From Pseudozyma flocculosa PF-1 (taxonomy: Eukaryota > Basidiomycota > Ustilaginomycetes > Ustilaginales > Ustilaginaceae), in NCBI RefSeq assembly GCF_000417875.1, contig NW_006920885.1, positions 234,501-298,500 on the forward strand: a DNA stretch of 64,000 nt, given 5' to 3'. Below, one piece after another: positions 43,774 to 53,792 of the stretch. The notes beneath the pieces were generated by a model, which was not told the origin of the DNA, ran no database searches, and worked only from the letters and a program-made list of their open reading frames with translations. Position 1 is the stretch's first letter. Every line of letters starts with the position of its first letter. The translations under genes were made by a program, and so were the position numbers.

Positions 43774-45028
43774 GAGGACGTGGCTAGGTGCGGGGCGCTA
43801 CGCGGGCGAGGTCGGCCCGCCGAGATGTGACCCAGGCAGCCTTGGTAGACGACGGCCTGGTGAAGGGCGCCGGCGCTATCGAGGAGCGGCGGCGTGGAAG
43901 GTGCAAAGGCGCGCCGGAGGACGACGATGAGTCCGTGAAAGCGCTTGCTTCTCTGGGGTCACTGTTAGCGCATCGATCAAGGTGGGAGTGGCGCGTCGCT
44001 GCCGAGAGCCAGGCTGAAGGGAAAGAGATTCGAGGGACCCGTAGGAGTCGGTGCGATGCGATGGAGAGAGAAAGAGAGAGAGGGGAGAGAAAAGAGCCTG
44101 AACAGATGAGGCTGGCGGTGCGTGTTCAGCGGGAGGCAGGCAAGAGTGCAGCGAGTACTGAAGAGGGCGCGGTGGATGGCATCGGTGACGAGAGCAAGCA
44201 AGGCGCGCTAGGAGGCGTGGAGAGGGCGATGGCAGGTGAGCGAGGTATGGGTGGCGGCAGCTCGGGGTGCAGACGTCGGTGCGGAAGGTCGAGGTGGCAG
44301 GAAGCGAGGCGTTGCGTTACGTTGGCGCCGAGAGGTGAGGACACGCCGGAGTGATTGACGACAATCGACGCGGTCGAGGCCGGTGGAAGGCGGGAGGCGT
44401 CAGGCGGGAGGCGGGAGCGAGGGGATGGCAAGAAGGCCCTCTGGTGGGTGGAATGAGGATGAATGGGCGATGAGGACCGGCCAGCCGCTCCGCTTCTTCG
44501 ACTCTACGACCCTCAGTCTTTTTGGCTGGCTGACTTGGCTCAAAGCTAAGGCGGGCAGCAGCCTGACCAGGGACAGCTTGGCCAGCCGGCCAGGGCCCAC
44601 CGCCTCCCTCCCCTCTACCCATCTGCCTCTGCCACGGCTAACGATGCAGGCCCCGCCACGCACTTCCCCATCGGGGGCCAAGTCAGATCGGGCCCTTTGC
44701 CCTGTCTGCCTCCACATGGCGCGTGACCCCATCTGGCGTGATTGGGCGTGGCAGGCAGCACATGGCATGGTACCGTGCCCAATAGGCTCAGCGTCTGGCT
44801 GGCCCGCTCCGCAGCAGCGACCACGGCCCGCTCTCGACATGCTTCAAGATCACACACAGAGGCAGGGGCAACACAGCAGGTCATCGTACCAGTCAGACAA
44901 ACCGAGCGGCCGTACAAGAGGTGTCCATCACAATAGAGAGCGTCCAATAAAGCAGGGCGGGGGGAAAAAGGCAATCCCGCCACTGTCTGCGTGCATTCAT
45001 CAGGCTGGCGCGTCCTCGGGGGAGCCTC
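43774..45028. other. 1.25-kb intergenic interval (SIZ promoter; tetraspan 3' side)
   Basis: No supported gene. It contains a GAGA-rich run near 44060-44095 and short purine-rich stretches. The first 300 or so bases are probably the SIZ-family leader. Confidence 0.55.
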
Positions 45029-46180
45029 CTAGACCCTGGGACCATCGTCGTCGTCGTCGTCGTCGCCGTGGTCGCGCGTCTTGGTCCGCGTACCACCCTT
45101 CTTGTCGTCGTCGTCGAGCGTGACCGTCACCTGCGAGTCCTTGGCGGCGTCGTTTTCGCGCGCGTCGCCCCCCCGACTCGATCCGGGCCGCTCGCCGTAG
45201 CCGACCGAGTAGCCGTACCCGTCGCTCTGCCGGCCACCGATCGAGCTCTTGCGGTCGTTGAAGTCGTCCTCACCCACGTGCGGCCCTCGCTGGTAGTCGG
45301 GCAGGTCGTTGCCGTCCGGCGGAGGCGGTCCTGGAGGCCGCGCGTACGGTCCGGCCGGCGGCGGCGGGTAAGCTCCCATGGCGTACGACTGGGCCTGCGG
45401 GTCGTAGGGACCCTGGGCGTACTGCGAGCTGGGAGCCTGCTGGTGGTTGTTGCGTCCCCAGTTCCATACGGGCTGCACCCGCACGCGCACCGAGGCCGGG
45501 TCGCGCAACTGCCTGGCAAAGGCGAAGCTGAACATGACAAACGGCACACCCACAATCAGGACGACGACGAGCCAGACAATGGTCCAGGTCGACTCCGAGT
45601 TCCACTGGTCCTGGCAGTACGACTCGGCCTCGGGCCCCGAGAGCGTGTAGCTGGTCGTCGAGCTGTTCCACCAGAAGCTGTCGCCCGAGCTGACGCGCTT
45701 GCCCGTGTTCTGGGCCGTGCAGGCGTTGATAAAGTCCCTCTTGCAGGTGTAGTGGGACACGACGGCGAGGATCTGGGCGGCGACGACGAGAATGTACGAG
45801 GGCAGGGCGATGCGCGAGTAGACGGTGGCGAGCTTGAGGTTGGACCGGAACGCGGCCACAAAGCCGAGCACCTCGACCAAGGCAACGAGCAGGAGCAGGG
45901 ATCCCTGGATGATGTAGAAGAGCATGAGCTTGCCGGATACCTCGAAGCCGGCGGCGTCCTTGAACTGCGAGATGGAGATGAGGAGGAGGTAGAGGAAGGT
46001 GACAAAGGTGGTGAAGAGGATGACGGGTCGGAGGGTGTACGGGTAGACCTTGCCTAGGACGGCGGCGTAGGCTGGAGGCGGACCCGAGGGGGGTGCCTCA
46101 CGGGTACGAGGGGTGTAGCTGGGCAGATATGCCGTGTCCGGAGGATCATGGCGGGCGTGGTTGGGGACGCTGCTGTCCAT
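45029..46180 (-). CDS. four-span membrane protein with acidic tail
   Basis: Single exon, 383 residues from the ATG at 46180. Four membrane segments: PVILFTTFVTFLYLLLISI (about 53-71), MLFYIIQGSLLLLVALVEVL (about 84-108), IALPSYILVVAAQILAVVSH (about 122-142) and TWTIVWLVVVLIVGVPFVMF (about 207-228). The loop between spans three and four is extracellular-like and carries two Cys (HYTCKRDFINAC) and a third in ESYCQDQW. The C-terminal half is Pro/Tyr/Gly-rich and ends in a run of Asp (DDDDDDD). The order of spans and loops recalls fungal tetraspan proteins of unknown function. No catalytic motif is seen. It is transcribed away from SWC4. Confidence 0.72.
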   Translation of the reverse strand: MDSSVPNHARHDPPDTAYLPSYTPRTREAPPSGPPPAYAAVLGKVYPYTLRPVILFTTFVTFLYLLLISISQFKDAAGFEVSGKLMLFYIIQGSLLLLVALVEVLGFVAAFRSNLKLATVYSRIALPSYILVVAAQILAVVSHYTCKRDFINACTAQNTGKRVSSGDSFWWNSSTTSYTLSGPEAESYCQDQWNSESTWTIVWLVVVLIVGVPFVMFSFAFARQLRDPASVRVRVQPVWNWGRNNHQQAPSSQYAQGPYDPQAQSYAMGAYPPPPAGPYARPPGPPPPDGNDLPDYQRGPHVGEDDFNDRKSSIGGRQSDGYGYSVGYGERPGSSRGGDARENDAAKDSQVTVTLDDDDKKGGTRTKTRDHGDDDDDDDGPRV

Positions 46181-46941
46181 GGCAGGCCAAGGTGCGGGTG
46201 CAGGCGTAGAGGCGATGCGAGGCGGGTTCAGCGAGGTGATGGTACTGAAGAGGACGTTGCGGCGGACGAGGGCCAAGGCAAGAGGTGGCGGATGAGGATG
46301 CTGCCTGGTGTTGCGATGTTTGCTGCGAGAGGAGTAACGGGGTTGCGAGGGTAGCGTAGGGAAGAGTGTGGCTGGTGGATGGTGGAAATAAGAGCCGTTG
46401 GCGGGTGAGGGCGAGGATGAGCGAGAGCAGGTCAAGCTTGCTGGGCAGCGGGTGGCTGTGTGTGGGTGGGTGTAGTTTGGGTGGGCTGCCAGTTGCCGTG
46501 CCTGCCTGAGCTGGCCTGGCCTGCCGCTCTGTCCCGTGTGCGTGCGTGCCTCTCTGTCTGTGCGGATTCAGATTTTTCTGGACCCGCAGGTGGGCAGCTC
46601 CACCTCACTCCATCTGGCCCGCGTGCCTGCCTGCCTGGCTGCCTCTCTGCTGAGCCGGCCCGCCCCCGCCGGAAGTGCGGCGCGTCAGCCTTGCGCCCGC
46701 CTCGGGGCCGGCCAGGCCAGGCCAGGCCAGGCCTCTGGAGCGGATCGGATCCGAGCAGCGCTCTCGGCACTCGGAGATTCCCTTGCTCCTCCAACCCATC
46801 ATCACTTCCACCACCACCACCACCACCGCTTTCACCGCCGCCTCCATCACTGCCTGCTTCGCCTGTTTCTCGCCCGGACTTGCTTCCTTGCACCTGCTTT
46901 GCTCCACGTCTCATCTGCCGTCCCGTGCGGAGCGCCCCGCA
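46181..46941. promoter_or_regulatory. shared divergent promoter (tetraspan / SWC4)
   Basis: 761 bases between start codons, with GGCCA repeats at about 46709-46731, a CAC run near 46810-46830 and CT-rich DNA on the SWC4 side. No specific factor site is claimed. Confidence 0.5.
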
Positions 46942-48702
46942 ATGACGTCGAACGACGTCCGCGACATCCTCTCGCTTCCCGCCTCATCCAACAACGTCGC
47001 CGGCGCAGCGAGCGTCGGCAGCGGTGCCAATACCGGTGCGAGCGCCATCGCAGGCCCCTCTTCTCTCTCTTCCGCGCGCTCCCGCCACCGCTCCTCGTCC
47101 AGGGCAAAGCACGCGCACCATGGTCCACCGGGAAGCACCCCAAAGGCCACCCGCCCCAAGCTCGACGGCATGACCCGCGAGCTCTTTGCCCTGCTTGGCG
47201 ACAATGCGCCCAGCCTCGCCATGGCCCAGGGCCTCGCCGGTGGCATCGCCGGAGCCGATGGCAAGGCTGGCTTCCGCCCAAAGTTCAGGAAGCGTCCCGG
47301 CAGGGCCAAGAAGTGGGAGTGGACGCCCTTTCGCAACCCGGCACGCGACGACACCGACGACGACGGCAGCGGCCTGGTGCTGTACCACTGGGCACCCGCA
47401 AAATCTCGCAGCGCGCCGGCGGACCCGGGCACGTCGGCGTCGGCGTCGGCATCCGGCCCGCCCGAGGTCGAGACGGACTACCGCTTCTCGCAGTTCAACA
47501 CGTCGTCGGGCGTGTACAGCTACTCGAACGACGAGTACATCCAGCACCTGCGCGACGACGACTGGACAAAGGAGGAGACGGACCACCTCATCGACCTGTG
47601 CCAGGCCTACGACCTGCGCTTCGTCATCATCCACGACCGCTACGACTGGCCGGGCAAGCCGCGCTCCATGGAGGACCTCAAGGCGCGCTACTATGCCATC
47701 TGCCGCCGCCTCATCCGCTCGCGCATCTCGACCGACGACATCGAGACGCGCCAGGCGCTCCTCGCCACCTACTCGTTCGACAAGCAGCGCGAGGTCGAGC
47801 GCAAAAAGGCCCTCGCCCGCCTCTATACCCGCACGCCCGCCCAGCTGGCCGAGGAAGAGGCCCTCTACGTCGAGGTGCGCCGGATCGAGCAGAACGAGGC
47901 GCGCTTCGCCAGCGAGCGCGAGGAGCTGCTGCGCCTGCTGGGCGGGTGGGAGTCGCTGCCCAACGCGGCGCCGCACAGCGTCGCCGCCGCCGGTTCGGGC
48001 GTCATGGGCCTGCTGACCGTCGCCGACGAGCTGGGCAGCAGCCAGTCCGGGTCGAGCGGCGACAGCAAGCGGTCGCAGAAGAAGCGCAAGCTCGACGACG
48101 AGGCCAACGAGCCGTCGAGCGCGCCGGCGGGCGCCGCCGCCGCTCCGAGCAGCAGCGGCGCGAGCCGGTCGAGCAGCAGCCTGACGAGCAAGCAGCGCGC
48201 CGAGCTCAAGCAGGCGCAGTTTGACGAGCAGCACTGCATCACGCGCTTCGATCCAGAGGCGGTGGCGCCCTCGAAACCGCCGTACCCGCACCTGATCGGG
48301 GTACCGTCGACCTCGCCGCCCGTGGCACCGTCACCGGCGAATCCGACGTCATCGCACGGCGTGTACCTCCGTTCCTCGCGCCTCCTCGCCGCGCGGCCCA
48401 ACCTGAGCCTGCGCGCTGCGCAGACGCTGACGGAGCTACGACCGCCCATCGGGCCCAAGCTCGTCTTTGCTACGGCGCGGAATGCGGAGAAGTGGGAGGG
48501 CCTCATGGGCGCCGTGACGAGTGGACTCGAGATGAAGCGCCAGCTCGACCGCGTCGAGAGCGAGGTCCGTATCGCCAAGCAGAGACTGTTCGAGGCCCAG
48601 AGGAGCCTTGCTGCCTCCTCGTCGGCCGGTGGGGTGGCCGGTGGTAAAGACGAGGCCAAGAAGGAGGACGAGGCTCAAGCGCCGATACCGGCTGCTCTGT
48701 AG
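46942..48702 (+). CDS. SWC4: SWR1/NuA4 complex subunit Swc4 (DMAP1)
   Basis: Single exon, 586 residues. The start ATG at 46942 begins MTSNDVRDILSLP, the typical Swc4/DMAP1 N-terminus (the protein starts by specifying 'DVRDIL'). RPGRAKKWEWTPFRNPAR (about 117-134) and VLYHWAP form the conserved region before the SANT domain. The SANT-like domain is DDDWTKEETDHLIDLC through RFVIIHDRYDW and SMEDLKARYYAICRRL (about 207-258). A basic-acidic coiled coil follows (FDKQREVERKKALARLY, RRIEQNEARF), then a C-terminal conserved part (LRSSRLLAAR, RPPIGPKLVFAT). Swc4 belongs to both SWR1, which deposits H2A.Z, and NuA4, which acetylates H4 and H2A. The Ser-rich insert in the middle is variable in the family. 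Confidence 0.92.
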   Translation: MTSNDVRDILSLPASSNNVAGAASVGSGANTGASAIAGPSSLSSARSRHRSSSRAKHAHHGPPGSTPKATRPKLDGMTRELFALLGDNAPSLAMAQGLAGGIAGADGKAGFRPKFRKRPGRAKKWEWTPFRNPARDDTDDDGSGLVLYHWAPAKSRSAPADPGTSASASASGPPEVETDYRFSQFNTSSGVYSYSNDEYIQHLRDDDWTKEETDHLIDLCQAYDLRFVIIHDRYDWPGKPRSMEDLKARYYAICRRLIRSRISTDDIETRQALLATYSFDKQREVERKKALARLYTRTPAQLAEEEALYVEVRRIEQNEARFASEREELLRLLGGWESLPNAAPHSVAAAGSGVMGLLTVADELGSSQSGSSGDSKRSQKKRKLDDEANEPSSAPAGAAAAPSSSGASRSSSSLTSKQRAELKQAQFDEQHCITRFDPEAVAPSKPPYPHLIGVPSTSPPVAPSPANPTSSHGVYLRSSRLLAARPNLSLRAAQTLTELRPPIGPKLVFATARNAEKWEGLMGAVTSGLEMKRQLDRVESEVRIAKQRLFEAQRSLAASSSAGGVAGGKDEAKKEDEAQAPIPAAL

Positions 48703-49383
48703 TCAAGAGGCGGCTTCGGTAGGCATGGCTGGCTGGGCAGGGTCTCCGTGTTGGCCTCCTGCGACCGACTGCTTGCAACGTCGGCCGCATCCCTTGTCGT
48801 CGTCGCTGCCCGATCGGCCATCCCGCGACGACCTGCATGTTAATCGACGCCTCGTGCGGCCCTCGCCCGTCCGTTGATCGAATAGCCTGATTCTGCCCGA
48901 CCCGACAAGAGTACACGATGCTGCCAGAGAGACGGCAGGCCCAAAGAAGCGAGTGCGAGCGACGCAGAGCCGCGTCCGTCGAGGAAGAGGCGGTTGGGCA
49001 AAAGGTTGTGACCGGCGAGGATATTAAAACAAAACAACAGGGGCGAACGCAAATAGAGAGGGGCCGAGAGAGGCAAGGCGAGAGAGCGAGGGCGAGACAA
49101 CGATCCGACAGACCTGACGTGGTACCGCCACTGGACAACGACAAATGTGCACAAGGACAACATGCGCGACTGCTGCGCAACACGCGGGCGGAACTGGCGG
49201 GAGCAGAGGCCCCGCGCAGTCGACGGCGAGACAGGGCAACGCCCGCGTCTGGCGAGGCTCCGGCCGCCGCGTCGGCGCCGAGGAGCAGGCAGCCTCGATG
49301 CTGGGTATATTGCGGCGACCTGGCGAGGCCTTGGTGGGCAAGTGTGGAGGGACCGACCGCGGCGAAAGCGTCGGGCCCGCGCC
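48703..49383. other. convergent 3' interval
   Basis: 680 bases between convergent genes. No coding bias or repeat stands out. Confidence 0.55.
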
Positions 49384-51909
49384 TCAGAACTTGCGCTTGG
49401 CAAACGTCTTGTTGAGGAGCTGGAGGATCTTGCTGACGTTGAGCTGGACGTACTCGAGGTCGAGGAGCTGGACGTCGTCCTTCTGCTTCTCGAGGAGGTC
49501 GTCGAGCTTGAGGTCCATCTCGAGGATGGCCTTCTCGCGGCCCTTGTAGTGCAGCGCAATGATAAAGGTGCCGGGCGAGGGCGACGTGATGTTGAAGAAG
49601 ATGTTGGCGCGGCGGTTCTCGGGCACGTTGCTCTCGACGATGATGCCGTCCTTCTCCATCTGGGCGTGGGTGAAGCGGTACGGGCCGAGCACCTGCACCT
49701 TGGTCGCCTTCTTCTCCTTGCCGCCCACCGAGACGACGCCGACGCCGCCGGTGGCCTTGTCCTTGGCGGCGCCGCTCGTCATGCGGACGTTCTGCAGGTA
49801 GCTCTTGTAGGTGTCGAGCTGGCTGCGGAGGTAGTTGTTGTGCTCGCCAATCGTCTTGAGCACCGCCTCGAGGCTGCGCATCTCCTGCATCACCTTTTCG
49901 CGCATGTTGCCGAGGTGGGCGAGCTCGGTGGCGACCTCGTCCGTCATGAGGCTGTAGCCGTCGCGGCGGTCGACGACCTTGAGCTCCTCGAGCTCGCGCA
50001 GCATCTCCTTGACCTTGATGCCCTTGCGGACCAGCGTCGCGTCCTTGGTCGTCGCCGCCCGCTCGGCAATCTGGGGCAGGTTGATGGGGCGGCGGTCGGC
50101 CAGCGAGGGGATCGACCGGATCAGCTGGACAAAGATCGACTTGGTCTCCATGTAGAGGATGTCGTTCTGGGTCACGTTGTTCTCGGACATGAAGGCCGTG
50201 GTGAGGTCCTGGATGGGCGTCTCCCACCGGCTGAAGAGCTGCAGGTCGACGGTGCGGTTCTCCTTGCGGGGCACCTGGCCCGGCGAGCCGGCAAGCTCGT
50301 CGATGAGGATGCGGAGGTGGTGCTTGTCGTTGGGCGCCAGCACGTCGAGATGCTGCGCCACGAGCGAGTGGGTGGCGTAGAGCTCGTTGAGCGTGATCGA
50401 GATTTGCAGGTCCTTTTTCGAGAGCGCCATGTACTGGTCCATTTCGAGGGTATCGTAAAAGTCGCCGACGTCGCAGAGGGCGTTGAGGAAGGCGTTCATC
50501 CGCGTCTTGTTGTTTTCGACAAACGGGTTGAGCGACATCATGTACTGCTCCTTGGCGTACGAGGGCTTGTTGGCCAGGTTCTGCAGCATCTTGGCGATGA
50601 GGGTCAGCGTCCGGCGCGGGTGCTTGGCCGGCGGGCCGTCGACGAGCATGTAGGCCTGCGGCGTGACGATGGCCGGGTTGATGAAGCGCAGGAAAAAGAA
50701 GCCTCCGATGAGCGAGCAGATGGCAAACTCGGTGGCGTCCGGGTATTTGCGCTTCGTCAGGCTGCGGATCTGCTTGCAGATCCAGCGGATGCCGTAGGGC
50801 ACCTCCTCGATCGAGTTGATGATCGTCAGCAGGAAGCTGTTGGCGATTTCCATGAGCATGGTGAGGCGGGGCGCAATGATGGCCTGGACGTCGGCATTCT
50901 CCTGCGCCACCTCGGCGGGCACGCCACGCGGCAGGTTGGGCGGCAGGCTGCCCGTGTCCTCCTCGATCTGGTTGATCATCTGCTCGTAGACCTTGAGCGG
51001 ATTGACCTCGAGGTTGAGGTCCTTGTGCTCAATCAGGCTGTTGATCCGCTCGGCCAGGACGCTCTTGAGGTACGACTGGCCCGGCCCTCGGCGCGTGTAG
51101 GTCGTCATCATCCGCGACACTGGCGTGTTTGCTCGGAGCAGCGAGCCGAACTCGGTCGCCGTCTCAAACTGCGCCGAGAGCACCGACTGGAACATGGTGA
51201 GCAGCAGGTGCTCTTCCCGGCTCTCGTACTGGTTTCCGTAGAGCGTGAACATGACCGTCTGCAGCAGCGTGTCGATCTCGGCCAGGCTCACAAGCCGACA
51301 GAGCGCGGCGATGTGGCGTGGCTCCGACTGCAGCAGGAAAAAGAGGTTGCCGTACTGCTGCATCTTGCGGTCGTCGAGCGTCGTCCCCGCCGAGGGGTCC
51401 GCGTCTTCCAGCGTGCTCGCCACCTCCGATTGCTGCAGGGGCAAGAGGAGGGGGTGAGCGGAAGAGAGGTGGGATCAGACACTGTACACGACGCCAGGCG
51501 AGAGCGCAGAGCCACACGTCTGGACTTCCCGCTGCAGCCATGTACTCACCTCGTCCAACGCCATCCTATTTGCAATAAGCAGGGCGATGCGGCTGTCGAG
51601 GTACCGCACGTCCCTCTCCAGGACAAAGTTCTTCTTTGACTGGGCCGAGATCCTGCCTTTGAGCTCGCGGAGCCGCTTCTGCGCTCGCGCGAGGTCGTCC
51701 TCGACTTCAATGTCCTGCTCTGCGGCCATGCTGTAGAGGGCGGTGACCGAGTATCGGTTCGTGTTGCGGTTGCTAAGGCTGGCGGCCGTCAGGCGCTTGC
51801 TCATCATGCCGCTCCTGTCGCGCTGGCTGCCGCTGCCCTCGACAAAGCTGCCGGCCGAGGGCGAGGAAGGGCCATAGGCGCCGTTGGATGTCTGCTGGAG
51901 CGTCGTCAT
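49384..51909 (-). CDS. Ras GTPase-activating protein, Gap1/Sar1 type
   Basis: Two exons on the minus strand, 51909-51550 and 51432-49384, phase 0; 802 residues. Residues 75-120 form a coiled coil (RAQKRLRELKGRISAQ). The RasGAP domain covers about 150-480: LLTMFQSVLSAQF, the finger loop LLRANTPVSRMM with its Arg, and FFFLRFINPAIVTPQAY, the FLR-x3-NPA signature. The C-terminal RasGAP_C region ends in LGPYRFTHAQMEKDGII, VPENRRANIFFNITSP and a final coiled coil (LLEKQKDDVQLLDLEYVQL). This is the layout of fission-yeast Gap1 (Sar1), the negative regulator of Ras1 in mating and morphogenesis. IQGAPs share the two last domains but have calponin and IQ repeats that are absent here. It probably acts at the plasma membrane on Ras. 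Confidence 0.88.
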
Positions 51910-53792
51910 GGCAGGCGAATGCGGTGCCGGGGGACGACGGCTGGGCGGCGGCAAAGGCGGGGTGCTGGTTCGGGAGCGGTCGGAATCGCTCGAGACACGA
52001 GACTGATGCCGTCGCTCTTTGCTCTCGAGCGCGTGCGTCGGCTCGTTCCGAGAAAGGGAGCAAGCAGCCAGACGAGAGCGAGCAAGGGCAGCGCTGATCG
52101 GTGCCGGGGGATGGGTGTCAGGAGCTACGGCAGCCAGACGGACGAGCAAGCGGCGATTAAAACGCGCTCGAGCTTGGGAACGAGCTTGCTGGCTGCGTCG
52201 TCTGCTCAATCGCCTGTTGAGGCGCGATAGTATGTGGTCGCAACGAGTGCTTGCGAGACGTAGCTGCCGCCGGGTGGGTCAGAGAGAGACGATGGAGGAG
52301 ACGCAGGCCGGTGATCGATGCAAGGTGGTGCGAGGGCAAGCGTATAGCAAGCACAAAGCAAGCAGAGGAGGTCGCAACGAGGACAAGAGAGCCGGTGACG
52401 CTGTGCAGCGTCCAAGGGCGGCTGAGAGGGCTGCGTCGGGGCGGCGGCGGTGGCGGTGGCGGTGGTGGTGGTGTCGAAAGAGTGTGAGGCTAGGGTCGGT
52501 GGCGGCGACGACAGAGGGCAGGCGACGCAAGGAGCCTGGTCGTCTGGGCAAGGGCAGAAGGGGGGCAGGCGGGCTGCTGTAGGGATGAAGGGTAAGTGCG
52601 CGGACAACGACGAGGGAGATAGGGAAGAGGCGGCAGCGGCGAGACGATAGAGAGAGAGAGAGAGCACCAGGAGACGGAGCGGGAGCCTTGCTTGCTTGCC
52701 TGCCCGCCCGCCTGCCTGGCTGTGCCTGCCTGGCTGCACCGCACGCACGCACGCCCGGCCGCCTGCCCTTGACATGATTGGGCGGGGCGGGGGGAAAAGA
52801 AGCATCGTCGCGCAGGCGCCCGCCGCTGCCCTGCCCTGCCCTGCCCTGGCTTGCATGGCCTGGTCTGGCCTGACCCCCGGCCAGCTGCACGGGGGCTGAG
52901 ACAAGGCAAAGAAGCAAGCAAGCAGCAAGCAAGCGGCGCGCCCTGGCCTGGCCAGGTCAAGCCAGCCCAAACTAGCCCAGGCAAGCGCGCGCGCACGGTG
53001 GAAAAAACCGAAGCCCCGCTGGCCGGCTGGAAAATCCAACCTGGCACACGAACCCCTCGCGCCCGACGGGCTCCCAGGTGCGGGGAGCCCGCCCACGCCA
53101 CGCCAGCCAGCCAGCCAGGCCACCGCCCGAACCCGGCCTGCCCAAGCCAAGGCGATATGTACGGCGAGCAGCTGATGGTGAAGAGCGCAGCTGGACCGGG
53201 GACAGGGCCCAGAGCCAGCGCGTGGGCCTGCCAGCCACGCACGCCCTGTCGATCCATGCACGCGGATCGCGGTACACAAGCAAAGCAAGCAAGTCAAGCA
53301 AGAAGAGACCGGGTGGCCAGACTAGCTAGATCCGCTGCTGGCCGAGCCTGGCTGCTTGCTTGGCTGGCCCTCGCTTCGGCCAGAACGAGCTCGCTCGCCA
53401 GCAACCGCGCTTCGCTACCGCCGGCGTTGGACCCCGGGGAGTGGCGGGCTGGGGCGCGGCGGGGCAGGGCGGGGCGGGGGCAGAGGGACACCCCGAGAGT
53501 CACCCACGCTCCTCAGCCAACTGCACATTCAGGTATCGCCGCTCCTTCTCGATCTCTGCCCTCTGCCGTCCTGGCCCTCGCTTTTGGGCGCTGGGAAAAC
53601 AAACATGAACGCAGCCGAATGACCGACCAAACGACCGAGGCGGGCCGGCCCACGCCCTCGCCCATAGACTTGGTCGCCACACCTGCCTCTTCTCTCCCTC
53701 TCTCTCTCTCGCGTCGAGAAGAGACATGCTCAGACGGCAAGCCACTAATTGTATCGTCAATCGAAAGGTCAGGCCAAGAACTCTCGACTTCC
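51910..53792. other. 1.9-kb intergenic interval (RasGAP promoter; GCP3 3' side)
   Basis: No supported gene. It contains GGTGGC runs near 52440-52475, a GAGA run near 52650-52665, TGCC/GCCTG runs near 52690-52745 and CAAGCAAG tracts near 52912-52935 and 53279-53303. The overlapping frames here follow these runs. Confidence 0.55.

Noticed and set aside
46536..48224. Open frame of 562 residues overlapping SWC4 in another frame
   Set aside because: Arg/Pro/Gly/His-rich product without a family; SWC4 uses the same DNA with conserved SANT and coiled-coil motifs.
49147..51639. Open frame of 830 residues on the plus strand opposite the RasGAP gene
   Set aside because: It is the mirror of a GC3-rich gene on the other strand: Leu/Val/Asp/Arg/Glu/Gly-rich with no domain. 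The RasGAP reading has clear motifs and splice junctions.
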